Source of the DNA: Tetrahymena elliotti 4EA
Lineage: Eukaryota > Ciliophora > Oligohymenophorea > Hymenostomatida > Tetrahymenidae
Assembly: GCA_000231825.2 (NCBI GenBank)
Contig: JH720314.1
Span: 930,001-994,000 of the forward strand
Length of the DNA stretch: 64,000 bases
Direction of reading: 5' to 3'
The stretch's first letter is position 1, and each line of letters starts with the position of its first letter. Made by a program: the position numbers and the translations under genes. The notes beneath the pieces are model-generated. The model was not told the origin of the DNA. It made no database searches and saw nothing but the letters and a program-made list of their open reading frames with translations. This document shows, in pieces, positions 1 through 13,382 of the stretch.

Positions 1-1
1 G

Positions 2-1888
2 ATTGAAGATAATAGTCTGCTATCTAAAGAATAAAAAAGAAGAAAAATAAATTATGTTATGCATTAAAGCTATAAAATATTAAACTAAATAGGTCTTTAA
101 AAAAATAACATAACTCTTTATATAGGAGATGAGAAAATAAAAAAATATAGTTCTTCATTTAAAAGTAACAACAGTAGTTTCAAATAAGAATTATAAAATT
201 AAAATGAAAAATCTGATTAAATTTAAAGCCCTACCAAGCAAGAGCTGTGTAAAAGTTACTCTCTTAACCAATCAGCTAAATAAAATAATCAAGAATAACC
301 TAATACACTAGAAAATGAGAATAAAAATGAATAAGAAAGTAATTAAGAAGAATAATAAATCTAGTATTTCAGATACTCAACTCCAAAATCAAAATCAGAG
401 AAAAAAATTTATTCAGAAAAAAAGAAAATTGGTAAAAGCTGTTTTTAAGACCTAAGCAACAGTTTATAAGATTATGAAGATGAGATCATTTCTAATGATT
501 AACAATTTAAATCAAATTGGAGAAGGAAACATCCTTTAAGGAAACTACTTAGCCAGGGTAACTCACCTAAAAATAGCAATTTCAATGAATTGATAAGCAT
601 ATTTCATGATAAAGACATTTATAGATAAAAAGAAAAAAGTATTTAAAAATCAACTTTACCAACTGAAATTGTTGAAAACAAAAATAATACTTTGAGAAAT
701 ACTGAATTTACAAACAATCTTATTTTTTCTTGTGATGTTGATTAAAATGCAAGAATATTTGATCAAAGAAGCCAAAGTTAGGACCAAATGAAAAAAGTTG
801 AAAAAATTTTAGAGAATTATTCTAAACAAAGGAAATTAAGTTAATAAAATCTATTTAGTAGTGTTTAAATGACATCTAAATAAAAAAGAGAAATGCTTTT
901 TGCCTCAAACTATCATTTACCAACTTAAGGTAATTTTTAAAATTAATACTCACCAAAAATACCTGCACTCTCTCCAAAAATAAGTTAAAATACTTCTTTT
1001 CTATTAAATTCTAATATCAATTAATTTAACTTATGTGTGAAATCTAGTAATACTAAAAAATAAGTTAAAAAGAAAATAGATATTAGTTAAATAAGCTTTT
1101 TAAGTATCAACCCAGCCAGTAAGTTTCCTCCAGTGCAGCAAGATGAAAAAAAAATGTTTACCCAAGTAGAATAATCTGATAAGAGTAATTAATCCTACAG
1201 TTTATTTTAAAAAAGCAGAAAAGATAGAAAGTCTCTTTAAAGTCTTTGTGGGTTCAACTATATATGTGAAAAGTAGTTTACATAAAATAGTAAAAATCAA
1301 GAAACAATATAAGATAACACAAGTTAAGATTAAAAATCAGTTACGAATCAAAAGCAAAGTACTTAATTAAATAGTAATACATCAGAAATGAGTATCAATT
1401 AAAAAAGAAACAGCTTTTCTTAAATTTTTTATAATCCTCATGAATAATAAAACAAAGGATAAAATCAAAATATCCAATAATCCAACCAATTAAAGAATGT
1501 TAATAATTCTGCATTTATGTTGTAGAGTATTGTTGGCTATTAGAAACCTTTCCCAACTCACCACAAAAAATCTTATTCAAGCTTTTTATCGTAGTTTGAT
1601 TAAGTAAAAGAATAATCTGAAAATACTAATTATAAAACTTAAAATTATCCACAAAAGCAAATGTGGAATAGCCAATTAAAAATAAACATAGCTTAAGTAG
1701 GACAAATGTCATCCAAAAATCATTCAGAAATAAATTCGCCTAAATTAGCAAATTTATCAAGTAAAATAAATAATTAAAGTATCATGCCTGCTTTTCCTAA
1801 AATAATGCCATCTCCAAACATTTTATTGAAAGAAAATTCGAGAGACTTAAAAGCTCAGCAATTATTACTAAAGAGGAATTTAGTATGA
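2..1888 (+). CDS. Q/N/S-rich protein, 3' part only (5' end outside window)
   Basis: With TAA/TAG as glutamine, the frame starting at base 2 is open for 628 codons and ends at TGA 1886-1888. The 5' end lies outside the window. I do not recognise the product. The visible part is hydrophilic and rich in Lys, Ser, Asn and Gln, with many SP/TP sites (for example PALSPKISQNTS and NSPKLANLSSK). It has no membrane segment or clear globular domain, and reads like the disordered C-terminal tail of a larger, possibly phosphoregulated protein. The more ordered N-terminal 45 residues (around SKEQKRRKINYVMHQSYKIL) could be the edge of a domain. No intron is needed. It is on the same strand as the DnaJ gene 720 bp downstream, but nothing links them functionally. 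Confidence 0.75.
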
Positions 1889-2609
1889 ATTGATCAGAAA
1901 AAGATATCTTTTTAATCAATCAATCAATCAATAAATAAATAATAAACAAAAATATTTATTTAATGGATTATAAGAATTAATAAAAATTATAAAAAGGTAA
2001 ATAAAATTTTTGAAGTTGTGACTAATTTGTTAGATGTTTATTTCTTACTTTAAATATAATTTAATATTTGGCCAGTTTAAAATTTGATGATAATAATAAT
2101 ATATTAATTAATTGTTTTTTTCTATTTTTCTATTAGATTTTTCTTTAACCCTAAATTAATGTTATCAGAAAAACTCAATTTTCTTGATTAAAACTCACTA
2201 AAAAAAATAAAAATAAAATTGAAAAATATGATGTGCTTAATACACTTTCAGTAGGCCCAACAACACTAAAAAATTACTTATTTATTCTTTTAGGCATAAA
2301 TTTATAAACAAAACATTATTATTACACGGGTGATAAAATGGATTATGTATTGTCTTTAAAGTTATTGGGTAGTTTGATAAATTATTTTTCATTTTCCCAC
2401 ACGTGTGAGGAACACATTTTTTTGTAAATTTTATCAAATCATAATAGCTGAGATATTGAAATTAATTTAATATATGCTTGTGAATGAACAAGTTTTAATC
2501 AATCTTAAAGTTATTAAAAATACTGCTACTTTCCACAATTAATAAATAATTTATTTTTAATAAATTTATTTAATTTAAAAAAAGAAAGATTTACTTAATT
2601 TCTAGGTAA
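1889..2609. promoter_or_regulatory. Intergenic region upstream of the DnaJ gene with a CACACGTGTG palindrome
   Basis: AT-rich spacer between the Q/N-rich gene and the DnaJ gene, with no supported gene. It opens with an ATCA/ATAA microsatellite (about 1915-1945). At 2398-2407 is a perfect 10-bp palindrome CACACGTGTG with a CACGTG core, about 200 bp before the DnaJ start codon, and it stands out as GC-containing sequence. It could bind a bHLH/bZIP-type regulator; this is inference only. Confidence 0.35.
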
Positions 2610-4172
2610 ATGAAATTAAAATTTGTACTCATTTTGCTAGCAGTACTCTCCATAGCAGTACTTGCTGGTAAAGATTATTATAGGGTATTAGGTTTAAAAA
2701 GAGGAGCAAGTGAAGCTGAAATCAAAAAAGCATTCAAAAAGCTTTCTTTGAAGTATCACCCTGATAAAAATAAAAATGATCCTAAAAAAGCAGAACAATA
2801 ATTCTAAGAAATTGTAGAAGCATACGAAATTCTCAAAGATCCTAAACAAAAAGAAGTTTATGATAAGTATGGTGAAGAAGGTCTTAAATAGTAACAACAA
2901 GGTGGTGGTGGACATGGAGGTCATCACTTCAACTTCGGAGGTGGCGGTGGTTTTGATGATATATTCAGCTAATTCTTCGGAGGTGGAAGAGGTGGTGGTG
3001 GTGGTGGTGGTTTCCACTAACAATTTAATTTCGGAGGAGGAGGATAACAATAATAATAGAATAGAGATCTCTTTGGCTAAAGTGATGTTTATGAAATTGA
3101 AATGGGTAGCTTATCTAAATTATTCCGTCGTCAAGAAGTTTGGGTCATTTTATTCTACAAATCAAACTAGCAATAATCGATCAATCTTAAGGATAGTTAC
3201 AGAGAATTAGCCAGCACCTATTATGGAATTTTCAAGGTTGCTGCTGTTGATTGTGTTGAAGAAGATGCCTTGTGTGAAGATGAATTTTAAGTATTTGAGC
3301 ACCCCTCTATTTTAGTTTTCGAAGCCGATATCCGTAAGGAAGGACACAAATACACAGGTCCTATCAATGACAATACAAAAATTGCATAGTTTGCAGTTAG
3401 ATTTATGGAATCTTATGTCCGTAATATTAAAAGCACTAACTATGAAGAGTTTATTTCTGAAAACATTGAAAAAAATAAAATTTTACTTTTCACTCAAAAG
3501 AAATCTACTCCTCCTCTTTTCAGAGCTCTCTCTAAAGAATACAACTCTAAGTTATAATTTGGTGAAGTCAGAGACACTGAAAAAGAATTGTTAAGTAAAT
3601 TCAAGATTACTGAATTCCCTACACTATTAGTCCTTTCAGAACCTGAAAATTACTTAGGTATTAAATACGAAGGTGCATTCAAAAAAGACTAAATTTAGAA
3701 ATTTTTACGTGAATATTCTTATGTTAAGTAAGCAGCAACAAATAACCCATCTATTCCTGTCAAATTACTTACTCCTGAAATTGCCAAAAACTCTAATAAT
3801 TGTGGTAGTAATGACCCAAAAATTTGTTTGTTAATTGTAACAGCTAATGACAATATCAGTTTAGATGAAGCAGCCACCATGCTCAAATAACTTGCTCCTA
3901 AATTCGCTGACTCAAAAATGAAATTCTTCTACATTCCAAAACGTTTAATTGAACTTGAAAATATATTTGATAATGAAGATTTCTCTACTTTGCCAGCTGC
4001 AGTTGTTATCAAAGGAAAGCGTAATCGTTTCTCCCATTATAATCCCGAAGCATAACTTACTGTAAAAGCACTTGAAAATTATCTTGAAGATATTTTAAGT
4101 GGAGGAGGAAGCTTCCAAACTATGCATGACTAATTAAGTGGAAATGTTTTTGGGATGAAAGAAGATCTTTGA
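2610..4172 (+). CDS. Secretory-pathway DnaJ (HSP40) protein with thioredoxin-like C-terminal region
   Basis: Single-exon ORF of 520 residues ending at TGA 4170-4172. Residues 1-20 form a signal peptide ([20 protein letters not shown]). Residues 21-90 are a J domain with the HPD motif at 50-52 (LKYHPDKNK), which stimulates an Hsp70 ATPase such as BiP. A Gly/Phe-rich stretch follows (about 97-150, FDDIFSQFFGGG). From about residue 155 the sequence resembles thioredoxin-fold repeats of ERdj5/DNAJC16-type proteins ([22 protein letters not shown]), but I see no CxxC pair, so a redox role is not supported. The C-terminus ...MKEDL is close to KDEL/HDEL retention signals, consistent with an ER lumen location. 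In the standard code only the first 63 codons are open. It converges on the YIF1-like gene. Confidence 0.9.
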
Positions 4173-5218
4173 AATAGTTAAATTGGCATTTTTTATAAGA
4201 ATTTTTAATTTAAAATTGTATGTTTTAAGTTAATTTTCCATTTAAATCAATAGTATTTTAATCTGATAATTTTATTTTTATTCCTTCAACTTTAAAAATT
4301 AATTGCTTTATTCGACATTTTTTTCTATAATATTTAATCCTTCAAAAAAAACAATAAAAGTGAAATAATTATAAATATAAGATATTTCTAATGTTAAGTT
4401 TTTAAAAATCTATTTGAATTTAGTTAGTATTTTAAAACAAATTTTTCTAAAATAATCTAAATTTAATTTATTTAAAAAAGTCAAAAACTTATGGGAAAGC
4501 TTATTTTAATTGAAAGAAATAAAATAAGTCGTTTTTTTTAGAACATTTGAAAAAAAAAGAGAAATTTTAATTTTATAAATTTAAATTAAATTTCTAAAAG
4601 AGTAAATTTAATCAAATATTTCTTTTTAGGTAAACAAAATAAAGATAATTATTCTTTCTTGTATTATTTATTCAAAAGAATGATGAATTAAGTAGAATTA
4701 AAATTCATTTTGTATTTGAAGATAACATATAACTAGTTTTTTATTTTGAATATTTTAAAAAGAATTTTTGCCTAAATTAATTTAAATTAAATTTTTATTA
4801 TTAAAATGATAAGAAAGTTTTATTTTTTTTGTTTTCATTTTAAGATTTTTTATTATTTAAATAATAAAATTTTTATTTATAAGATTTGAAGTGTTTTTGA
4901 ATGAAGAATTTGATTGAACTTAATCAGTTTATTTTAAAGAAATAAACAAAATTTTATACAGGAAAATATATACAAATTTTAAAAGTTGTTTAATAATGAA
5001 ATGATTTTATTTTTAGTTTAATAATTTATCAATCAATAAGCATTAGTAATTTTTAATAAGAGGTAAGATATGGCTAACTGTATTATAGACATTAAATATA
5101 AAATATTTTTTTAAGAGAGCTCTGAGAAATTTACTTCACCTTTAATTTTAATTGAAAATAATTTAAAACATGAACATATTTTGTAATTTTTGAATTTTGT
5201 AGCAATTCCTGGAATAAC
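4173..5218. other. AT-rich convergent intergenic spacer
   Basis: About 1 kb between the 3' ends of the DnaJ (+) and YIF1-like (-) genes. It is dominated by A/T homopolymer runs, and I see no conserved coding, RNA gene or structured repeat. Confidence 0.6.
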
Positions 5219-6200
5219 TCAAACATGATAAGAATGAGTTATAATGAAAAATTGCTTTTCACAGAGTGAATTTATATTGCTTCGGCGTTTAGAGATTAAA
5301 AAATAGTTTTATAACAAAATTATAAAATCCCTTGCTAGACAAAGCTTTGTTGCTCAATAAATTGTAATTAAAATAGTAATTTACCAAAACTATCAGACAT
5401 TGTCTAGATATATCTCTTAAGAGTCTTGAAAATAAAGAAGACAGAGGTAGTAAGAAGGTAGACCATCAAAATAAAGGTAAACCATCCTCCAAAACTCAAG
5501 TTGCAAATAAGGATGCAAGTGAGGGAAAGGAATCTATATGAGAGATGACTGAGCATATTGAGGAAACCAATATTTTTAATACCAACAAGATAGAATACTA
5601 ATTTTATAAAATTATTGTTTTTAGCAAATGATTTTTTAAATTTGAAATTAAATATTTACAGAATTTGTATAGATAAATCTCAACAAAGGTGATGAATAAG
5701 CTGTAGGAAGTATTTCTTTAGATAATTTCAGGTTAAAAGTTATCACCAATACCTACGGAAAGACAAGAAACTAAGACAAAAGTAATTAAACCCATTAAAG
5801 GTAAGTATAAATCAGGTGAGTGGGGATTATCCTTAGGGGAGATGAAGTTTTATTCTTGAGAGGAGGAGCCATACTCATTAACTTTAACTTCCCATTCGCC
5901 TCTTTAGAGGAAGGGGAAGATAATTAGTTTCATTTTACGGAGGATGTACATATTATCTATATCAAAGAATGATCTGACATAAGAATTGAAAATCCACTTT
6001 TCAACATAGTTTCCAGAAGGGATGAAATTTTCAGGAATAATTCCAGGGCCGAAAGCCTTACCAATGTTAATTAAATTTTTAGCTGTGTTAGCATAATCAT
6101 TGAATTAAACATTTCCAAATTAATTAGGAAAATCTCCTGATTATTGTGGTTGTTACTATGCATTTTGATTGAAATTTGTAAAGAAGTTGTTTCCACTCAT
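5219..6200 (-). CDS. YIF1-like Golgi/ER membrane protein
   Basis: Minus-strand gene starting at ATG 6200-6198. Exon 1 (6200-5660) and exon 2 (from 5597) join in phase across a 62-bp intron (5598-5659). The N-terminus is a short Q/N-rich cytosolic tail, followed by IGKAFGPGIIPENFIPSGN, YVEKWIFNSYVRSFFDIDN and DLYLPLMGLITFVLVSCLSV, which match the YIF1 family (partner of YIP1/Rab GTPases in COPII vesicle and Golgi traffic). Exon 2 gives more hydrophobic helices (FYLVGIKNIGFLNMLSHLSY; GGWFTFILMVYLLTTSVFFI), as expected for the five-span family. The 3' end is uncertain. A second intron from 5384 can use either of two acceptors, giving TGA at 5219-5221 (chosen) or 5259-5261. Family identification is firm; the last ~40 residues are not. 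Confidence 0.8.
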
Positions 6201-7071
6201 TTTATGTTAATTATTTATTAGTTTTATTATAAAAGAGAAATATTATGATAAGAGATGGTAGTTTTAATGATAAGTATTGAAAGTAAAGGTTTTGTTTCAA
6301 AGTTTTTAGTTTAGTTAGTTTAAGATGACCGATGGTTGCAGAGTTTGAAATAAATAATTGATGGGTCAAATAGTTTTTAATTTATGGAGCTAATTAGAGT
6401 TTTGTTTAGTAGTTTGGATAAATTAATAAAAGTAAAAGGCAAACAAAATCTTCTTGATGAACTTTTTCCTTTTTGCTTGGATGCTTGTTGCTAATAACCT
6501 ATTCTAGATGAGGATCTCTTTCTTTAAGAATATCTTTGTGAAGAAAAAGTGTTTTCTTATTTATATTTTATTTATTCTGCTTAATTTTAATGTTTTTAAA
6601 TAACTAAAAAATAATAAATTATTCGGCTAAATTTAAACTTTTCTTTTGAAGCATTTCAAGTAAAAGCAAACAAAACAAACAAACAAACAAACACCTTTCC
6701 ACGAAATCTTATTGTAAAATAAATAGTTATGAATATGCATACATACTGAAGATTATTATATTATTTACACGTATAACTATCAAAATCAGAGTAAAGACTT
6801 TATTTCTTCTAATTAAACATATCTAATAATTTAAGTCAGATACTATTTCATTATAATGACAAATTCTGTTGAAGATTATTTTTAAAAACTAAAATTAAAA
6901 TTTATGAACATTTAATACAACAAATCATTGTAATAATTTACTTTAGTGGCTATGTTTGCACAAGATTTTATTTAGTAAAATCTGTAAATAAAAATACAAA
7001 CAAAAAAAAACAAAAAATTAGAACAAAATTTATTATTTTATTTTTCTATTTGATTATTTTTTTTAAATCAG
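6201..7071. other. AT-rich intergenic region with CAAA microsatellite
   Basis: Spacer between two minus-strand genes; it should hold the YIF1-like promoter next to 6200 and the TM9SF 3' UTR next to 7072. A CAAA tandem repeat lies at about 6667-6692. I see no coding evidence. Confidence 0.55.
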
Positions 7072-9654
7072 TCAATCCATTTTACCATTGTTGTATATAT
7101 ATCTTACAAATTTCAATGAAGCCAAGAAACTTACACTACCAAGCATCTTTTAAAATAAAATTTATTTCTTTAAAATCTTAAAACTAAATGAATTAGCTTA
7201 CCATAAACAAGACCATGCAGAAAAGAACCATATATCCAAAATACATCAAAAACTATTAAAAAAATAATTTTTTCTTTCTAAAACTAAAATTAATAAATTT
7301 ACTTGTAGAGTTCCATGCATAGGAGATACTTGCCAGTAGTAATAAATAACATATAACCCAATAAAAATAGATGTTGATCTGATTTATTTTAATTTTATTA
7401 AGCTATTTACTTAAAATAACAATAATTTACCCTCCATAAGAGAATGATTTCCACCACCAATTGTAATCCATAGCATTAAGTTAGTAGTATGTCAAACCAA
7501 TAGAAACACATGCTTAAACTACCAAGAATAAAATAAATGCTATACTGATAATACCATACAAATGATAAGTCTAATGACCCCAAACACTATTAAATATTTA
7601 TCTCAATTCCAAGTAGATAGAACTATTTTTTTTTATATAATTTATGATTTAGCAAATCATTGTTTTTATTATAAAAAATTAAACCTGAAAGGTAGAAGAC
7701 CTCCAATGATGAAGTGAATAAAAGCAGTTTGGTACCTTATTTTAAAATAAATTTATTTAATTCTAATCATTGTTTCAAATATTACATCTTTTTTTCAGGA
7801 ACAGGCTTATATAATCTTGGTAAAGAAGATCCTACATTAGGAAGAGATTCAGAAGTTTTAACTCTTGATGTAATTGTACCTGCAAGAGTTAGAGGAACAA
7901 ATATAATTACGAATATTAAAATTACTAAGAAAACAGCTTCAGCAGGAATAGCAGAAGTGGATTATTTATACCAAGCATAAGAGTTTACAATGCTAAAAAC
8001 TGACAAAAGACAAAGCTATTTAATTTAAAAATCATTTCAACTTAAAAAGTAGAAATTAAATTTATTGAAAGTTACAGGGAAAAGGCCACAAGAGAAAATA
8101 AAATTGAGTGCCCAGTGTTTTCCTCCAAAGTATTTGTAGTATTTGGCAGAATAATATCCATTAAAAATACCAGTGAAGGAATATAAGAAAACACCTACTT
8201 ATTTCACATTACCCTTTTAAGAATTGTAGTAAAGACCAAGGATACCAAAGAAAATCAAGTTGATAACTAGGAAAATGAATTGTAAACCATTACCTAAAAA
8301 TCCACTAAGAATCAATTTATGAACTGGAGGCATAAGAGCTTCAGTTCTAATAAGCTTCCATCCTATTTCAACAGCTGAATGTAAATAAAAATAGTGTTAC
8401 CATTTTGAGAAAATTAAAAAAAAATTACATTAATCGCTTTCTATGTCTGAAGAAAGACTGAAATCTTTCTTTAATATTCTAGCTAAAACTAAACAAACTA
8501 AAAGAACAAGAAGGACGACAAGTAAGAAGGAAAGAATAATAGCAAGCCAATGAATTTCTGGGTTTTAATCAGATTACTCTTATTCTTTACTATTTAAAAA
8601 AAATAATTAATCAATTACATTGTCCATATTTTATTTGATTGATAAAGAATATTTATTTTAATTACTCAAAGACACTATCCTTTTCATAGTCGATATCTAG
8701 AATATTAACATAGTGGTAATTAACTGTGTAGGAGAATTTGATTTCTTAAACTTCTTCTCCATTTTCAAAATTAGGGATTTACTCATAATATAAATCATCA
8801 AAATTTTCATCATAAAAATTGGTGATGTTTGCATAAATAACTTTAGGATCCTATTGATTAAAAAAGAGTTCAAATTAACATAAACTGCTTTCACTTATTT
8901 TTGTTTAAAAATGAACTAAATAAATTATTTGCTTACTGATATTGAGAACTTATCTAAATAAACGTTGAATTCAATATGAGTCTTAAGATAAAAAGTGAAT
9001 AATTCTTTTTCATCTTGCTCAAATTTTCCTATCAAATCATGGACAATAAACTACTCTATTTAAGGTTATATTTTCAGATTTAAAAATCTAATTTAATTTC
9101 AAGCATTACCTACATAAAACTCTGCATAAAATACATTTTTAATTGCTTCCATAAATTATTAGAGTTCCTTTTTTGTGTAATTCCTTGAACCTATTGTTTC
9201 AGTCACATTTTCTTTTTATTTAAAATTATTTTCATTATTACTAAGCTTGTTCACAACTTTAAAATGCTAAAAATCTTATTGCTAATTATTTTTTTTAAAT
9301 ATAAAAGAAATTTAGTTATTTACATCCTATAGTTGAATTGTAGGGTGAGTGATATAAACGATCACCTGATAAGCTTTAGGAGAAGGTTTAATCTGATTTT
9401 ATTTCCTCTTGAGGGCGTATGAAAGGGAGAATATAATACCTTTTTTGATATTTAATTAATATTAGCAGTGAGTAACCAAATGATGATCTAATCTGTTTAA
9501 AAATTAGCAAATTTAGTTACTTGTAAGTCTCGCTAGGATTATCTAGTGGAGCAATGTTGTTTACAAATATGTTTAATTGCTTATTTTATTTATCCGATGA
9601 AAGAGCTAGGCAGAGAATCGTTAAACCTAAAATAGTTTGCTTTAATTTGATCAT
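7072..9654 (-). CDS. Transmembrane 9 superfamily (nonaspanin/EMP70) protein, 13 exons
   Basis: Spliced model, minus strand: 9654-9521, 9439-9324, 9256-9110, 9055-8950, 8893-8666, 8589-8429, 8374-8076, 8015-7786, 7735-7685, 7622-7431, 7378-7303, 7252-7202, 7146-7072. The total of 1866 nt is in frame and gives 621 residues, normal for the family. A signal peptide precedes a lumenal domain with family landmarks: DNPSETYKYYILPFIRPQ, GDRLYHSPYN and FIVHDLIGKFE. Then come nine membrane segments, including NPEIHWLAIILSFLL, FIIGGLLPFSSIYLELRQIF and AMDYNWWWKSFSYGGSTSIF. It ends VRYIYNNGKMD; the C-terminal K-x-D is the family's COPI-binding Golgi-retention signal. TM9SF proteins act in Golgi/endosome membrane sorting. 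Introns are 50-81 bp. The weakest junction is the donor at 8949 (GTTCTC rather than GTAA). Confidence 0.93.
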
Positions 9655-10402
9655 TTTATTTACTATTAAAACGTGTAAATATATCTTTTAATATTTTTTT
9701 AATTAAATTTTTTTTTTGAGTCTTTAGGATTATCATAAGGATTAAAATCATGTAATTAATTTAATGAATTAATGAATAGTAAATTCTTGTATATAATATA
9801 ATTTTTATCAGCAATAAACTCTTTTCAATAAATAAATATTAAAAGTAAAGTTTTAAATTACTATTCGATTCATTTCAAACAATTATTACTTACCTTTCTA
9901 TTATTTGTTAAATATTCATAATCAATCTTAAAAGCTTTGAAACAAAAATCTTTTTATAGGATTTAATTTACATGTTAAATTATTCCCAAAGTATTAAGTT
10001 CACTGTTTATAAAAGATTTTACCTAATTTAATTTGTCTTTTCTTTTATAAAACAAATTTAGAAAGATTCTCAATAATTAATTAATCACTCACTCAAAATA
10101 AACAATAAATAAATTTAGAACATATATTTGTCTTTTATAATTTTTATAGAAAAAAATATTATTAATAATTTTTTACAAAGGTTAATTAATAAGTATTAAA
10201 AAACTGTAGAATAAATCAACCTCGCTTCAACTTCTTTTAATCAAAAAACCTATTATTTTTTAGTTGAATTCTATTTGAAAAACTTCAGTCTAGTAAATAA
10301 ATTTAAAGGAAAGATCTGAATAAAAGATTTGCTTAGTATATTATTGTTATTATTGACACCAACAAAAGTATTTTTAACAATTTTAGAATAAGCTAATATA
10401 TT
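9655..10402. promoter_or_regulatory. Divergent intergenic region (TM9SF / N-Q-S-rich gene)
   Basis: AT-rich region between the start codons of the TM9SF gene (-) and the next plus-strand gene; it must hold both promoters. I see no recognisable operator, RNA gene or repeat. Confidence 0.45.
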
Positions 10403-13382
10403 ATGAAAAAGTTTTTAAAGAGTGTTATTTTTAAAGTAAAATATGAAGAGTTGATGTAAATTCAAAATTTAACTGATTTACTTGTTATCACAAAAGAGTT
10501 ATCTATTGAGAACTTTTATTGTGGTTAATAATTTTGATTGTTGTAAAAAAATTAAAAGAAAAATATAAAGTAAAAATAAATTGTATAGGTACTATTTATT
10601 ATTGACAATAACTTTGAGAAGACATCAATAAATCAATTATTATTGAAATATATATAATAAGTTCTTAATTAACATTAGTTAATAATACAATTTAAAACAC
10701 ATTAAATTATTGCATATCACTACTTTTCAATCAAGAAGAAGCAAAATTAGATATACTTTAAGGTATAGTGAAGTCAATTTACCAAAAGTGTCGGAAAAAG
10801 TTAGTTCAGTTCCTCAATAGTCTAACTTTTTAGACTTTTTGAGTATTTGTTAGGGATAGTAAAATAAGATAGGGCAGATTGAAAATAATAGATATCTAAA
10901 TTCTAATAATGGAGTAACTAAGCAAATGAAAAAGAATTTAAATCTAAATTATTTGAGCTAAATTTCTCCTTACATTACCAATCCTAGTAGTAAAACAAGG
11001 TCTAAAAGCATTAAAAATAACTCTCAAATCCATTACCAAACTGAAAATGAAAAAAATACTTAAAGTTAGTCAAATAATTATAATGGAATTCGCCAAACTA
11101 TAAATCATGAATAATTCAATGATTAATATGAAAAATTGGATAAAAATAAATATTCTATGTCTGATTAAAAATATCCAACTTCTCCAGGCAATCAAACTTA
11201 TTAAAATATAAACAATACATCTGCTTCTAAGGCAATTTAGAATAGTATTTTTGCAATTCGGTCTTCTCAAAAGAACAGTTAAAATAATTAATAGCATAGG
11301 TAAATGATCAAACCATCTACAGTTAGTAATTTCTATTAAAAAAGCTCTAAAAAAGCAAGTGGAAGTAAAGGACTTGCAATATTATCAATCAGTGGATCAG
11401 AGTAAAAAGGAGGAGGAATGAGCAATACAGGTTTTAGTAAATTTGATTCGGCAGTAAAAATGAAAACAGAGTATAATATCTACAGCGATAAGCTTGCAAA
11501 AAAAATATTTGATGAGAATATTTAATCTATGAATCAAACTACAGGAAGCACAAAAAGAAAGAACAGCAGTTAAATCATTTTTAATACACAAACTAGCTAA
11601 AAAGATATTAATGTGCATTAATCTTTTGAGAATAATTCATTTAGCTAAATAATAAATTCATACGCAAATAGTGTTTACATTCCTAATTAGAACTATCCTA
11701 ACAATTATGCTTAATAGAGTAATAATATATAATAGGCTAATAATTTTTACATAAATGCATATTAAAGCAACTTTACTCTACCATAATAAAATGAAATCCT
11801 GAACACTAATAGTTCCAACAATGTCTATGCATCTTAAAGTAGTTAATCATAGTAAAATAATTTAGATAATCTAAATTCTATGACTCATTCGACAAATATG
11901 ATAGAAGATATGCCTTTACATGATAGTTAAGTTATTAATTCTTTTTCAAAATCTACTAATATTAGCTAAAATAAAAGTTACTTTCCTATACATTCAAAGT
12001 AAGCAAGTATAAATCTTGCTTCTAATGTATAAACCTTATCTCAGAGATCTCCTTAAATTATCCTTCCTAACCACACTAATTAACAAAGTTCTCATAAAAA
12101 TAATTCAGTTTACTTTTAAATAGAAAATCAAAGTAATTATAATTCCAATATGAATTCAATCAATCATACCCATAATCATAGCATGCTAAATGGAAGCAGT
12201 ATGTAAATAATGAGTTAGTCTCATAAGTCCTCATCTAAAAATTCATAAAAATAAAGTTTCAGCATTCCATCTACAACAAACTAAAAACTAAATTCCATAT
12301 TAAAAATCTCAATCCAAAATAATTAAAAGTAAAAAATAAATGCAACTTCCCCTAATACATCAAATCAAAACTCATATGCTGCAAATAAAACTAATTACAA
12401 GTAAATATTTTCTTAAATTTATCAATTTAATTATATTCATTTAAAATTTGTGTATTCAGAAAGTAGTACGGCAAGTAGAAGCATTTATCATTTGGTTCTA
12501 AAATTCTTTAGAATTTTTTAAATACCTAAAGCATAGACTTTAGTTAGTCTAGCAAAAAGAAACCAATATCAGTATTTTTTTCAACTATTTTTTTAACAAT
12601 TTATGTTAAATTAATATATTTTTAAGACTCCAAATAGAGTGAATAATTCAGAAATGGGATACAGAGAGAAAGTAAATAGTATTTTAAAAGGCATAACAAA
12701 TTAAATAGAGCAAATTTAATTTCAATAACAGTAATCTACTAATCATAATAGCAAAGCTTATAGCATATCTTAAAGAATTTCCCATACAATGCATACATAA
12801 ATGGATACTAACCCTTCCCCAAGTAGTTAAGATAAAAATCCAATCATAAAAACTTTAAGCTAACCTTAACTTCCTCCATAATAGTAATAAGGTTTCTAAA
12901 GCGATTTTTAATAAGGTACTACATAATAGTAAGACAAACAAAGTTAATAAACAACTATCAAAAATCCATTCTTAAAAGATCTAGATTATGTCTCAGATTA
13001 TTTGTAATTAATTAATTAATTATATTTGTAACTTAAAATAAATTAAAAATGTCAAAAAAGCCATACACTGTAGCATAATGAGTAATTTGTCGCTAATTCA
13101 AAGCACCCTTTTTATTATTGCTCTAGCACTAATTAGAAAAACTCTTAAAGTCAAGTAAAATATTAAATAAATTGGAGATATATTTAAATGCATTTCAAAA
13201 AATAATAAAGAAGGAAAATATTTAAATTGATTAAATAAAATAAATCGTAAAGCAATCCTCTGAAAATAAATCATCGATTTCAAGCTGGAAGCAAGTAACT
13301 TTTTAATTCAATAAATAAAATATTTTTAATAATTTTTTATAAATCAGAAAATGTAGTAAAAATTGCAAAACATTTAAAATGA
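10403..13382 (+). CDS. Low-complexity N/Q/S-rich protein of unknown function
   Basis: The main frame is open from 10647 to TGA 13380-13382, apart from introns at 12401-12459 (59 bp) and 12572-12626 (55 bp). Together these restore the frame exactly. A third possible intron, 13004-13060 (57 bp), is in frame and may be coding instead. Coding texture clearly begins before the first in-frame ATG (10926), so I infer a short 5' exon from ATG 10403 (MKKFLKSVIFKVKYEELMQI...); its splice junction is unresolved. The product is about 900 residues, extremely rich in Asn, Gln and Ser (SQKNSQNNQQHRQ, PQLPPQQQQGF), with many SP/TP sites and no recognisable domain or membrane span. Such prion-like, disordered proteins are common in ciliates. 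It converges on the double-kinase gene. Confidence 0.6.

Noticed and set aside
2694..3050. Minus-strand 118-codon frame rich in Thr/Ser
   Set aside because: It is the reverse shadow of the Gly-rich and J-domain part of the DnaJ gene.
7714..7980. Plus-strand 88-codon frame
   Set aside because: Antisense shadow of TM9SF exons 8-9 and an intron; the minus strand carries clear family motifs.
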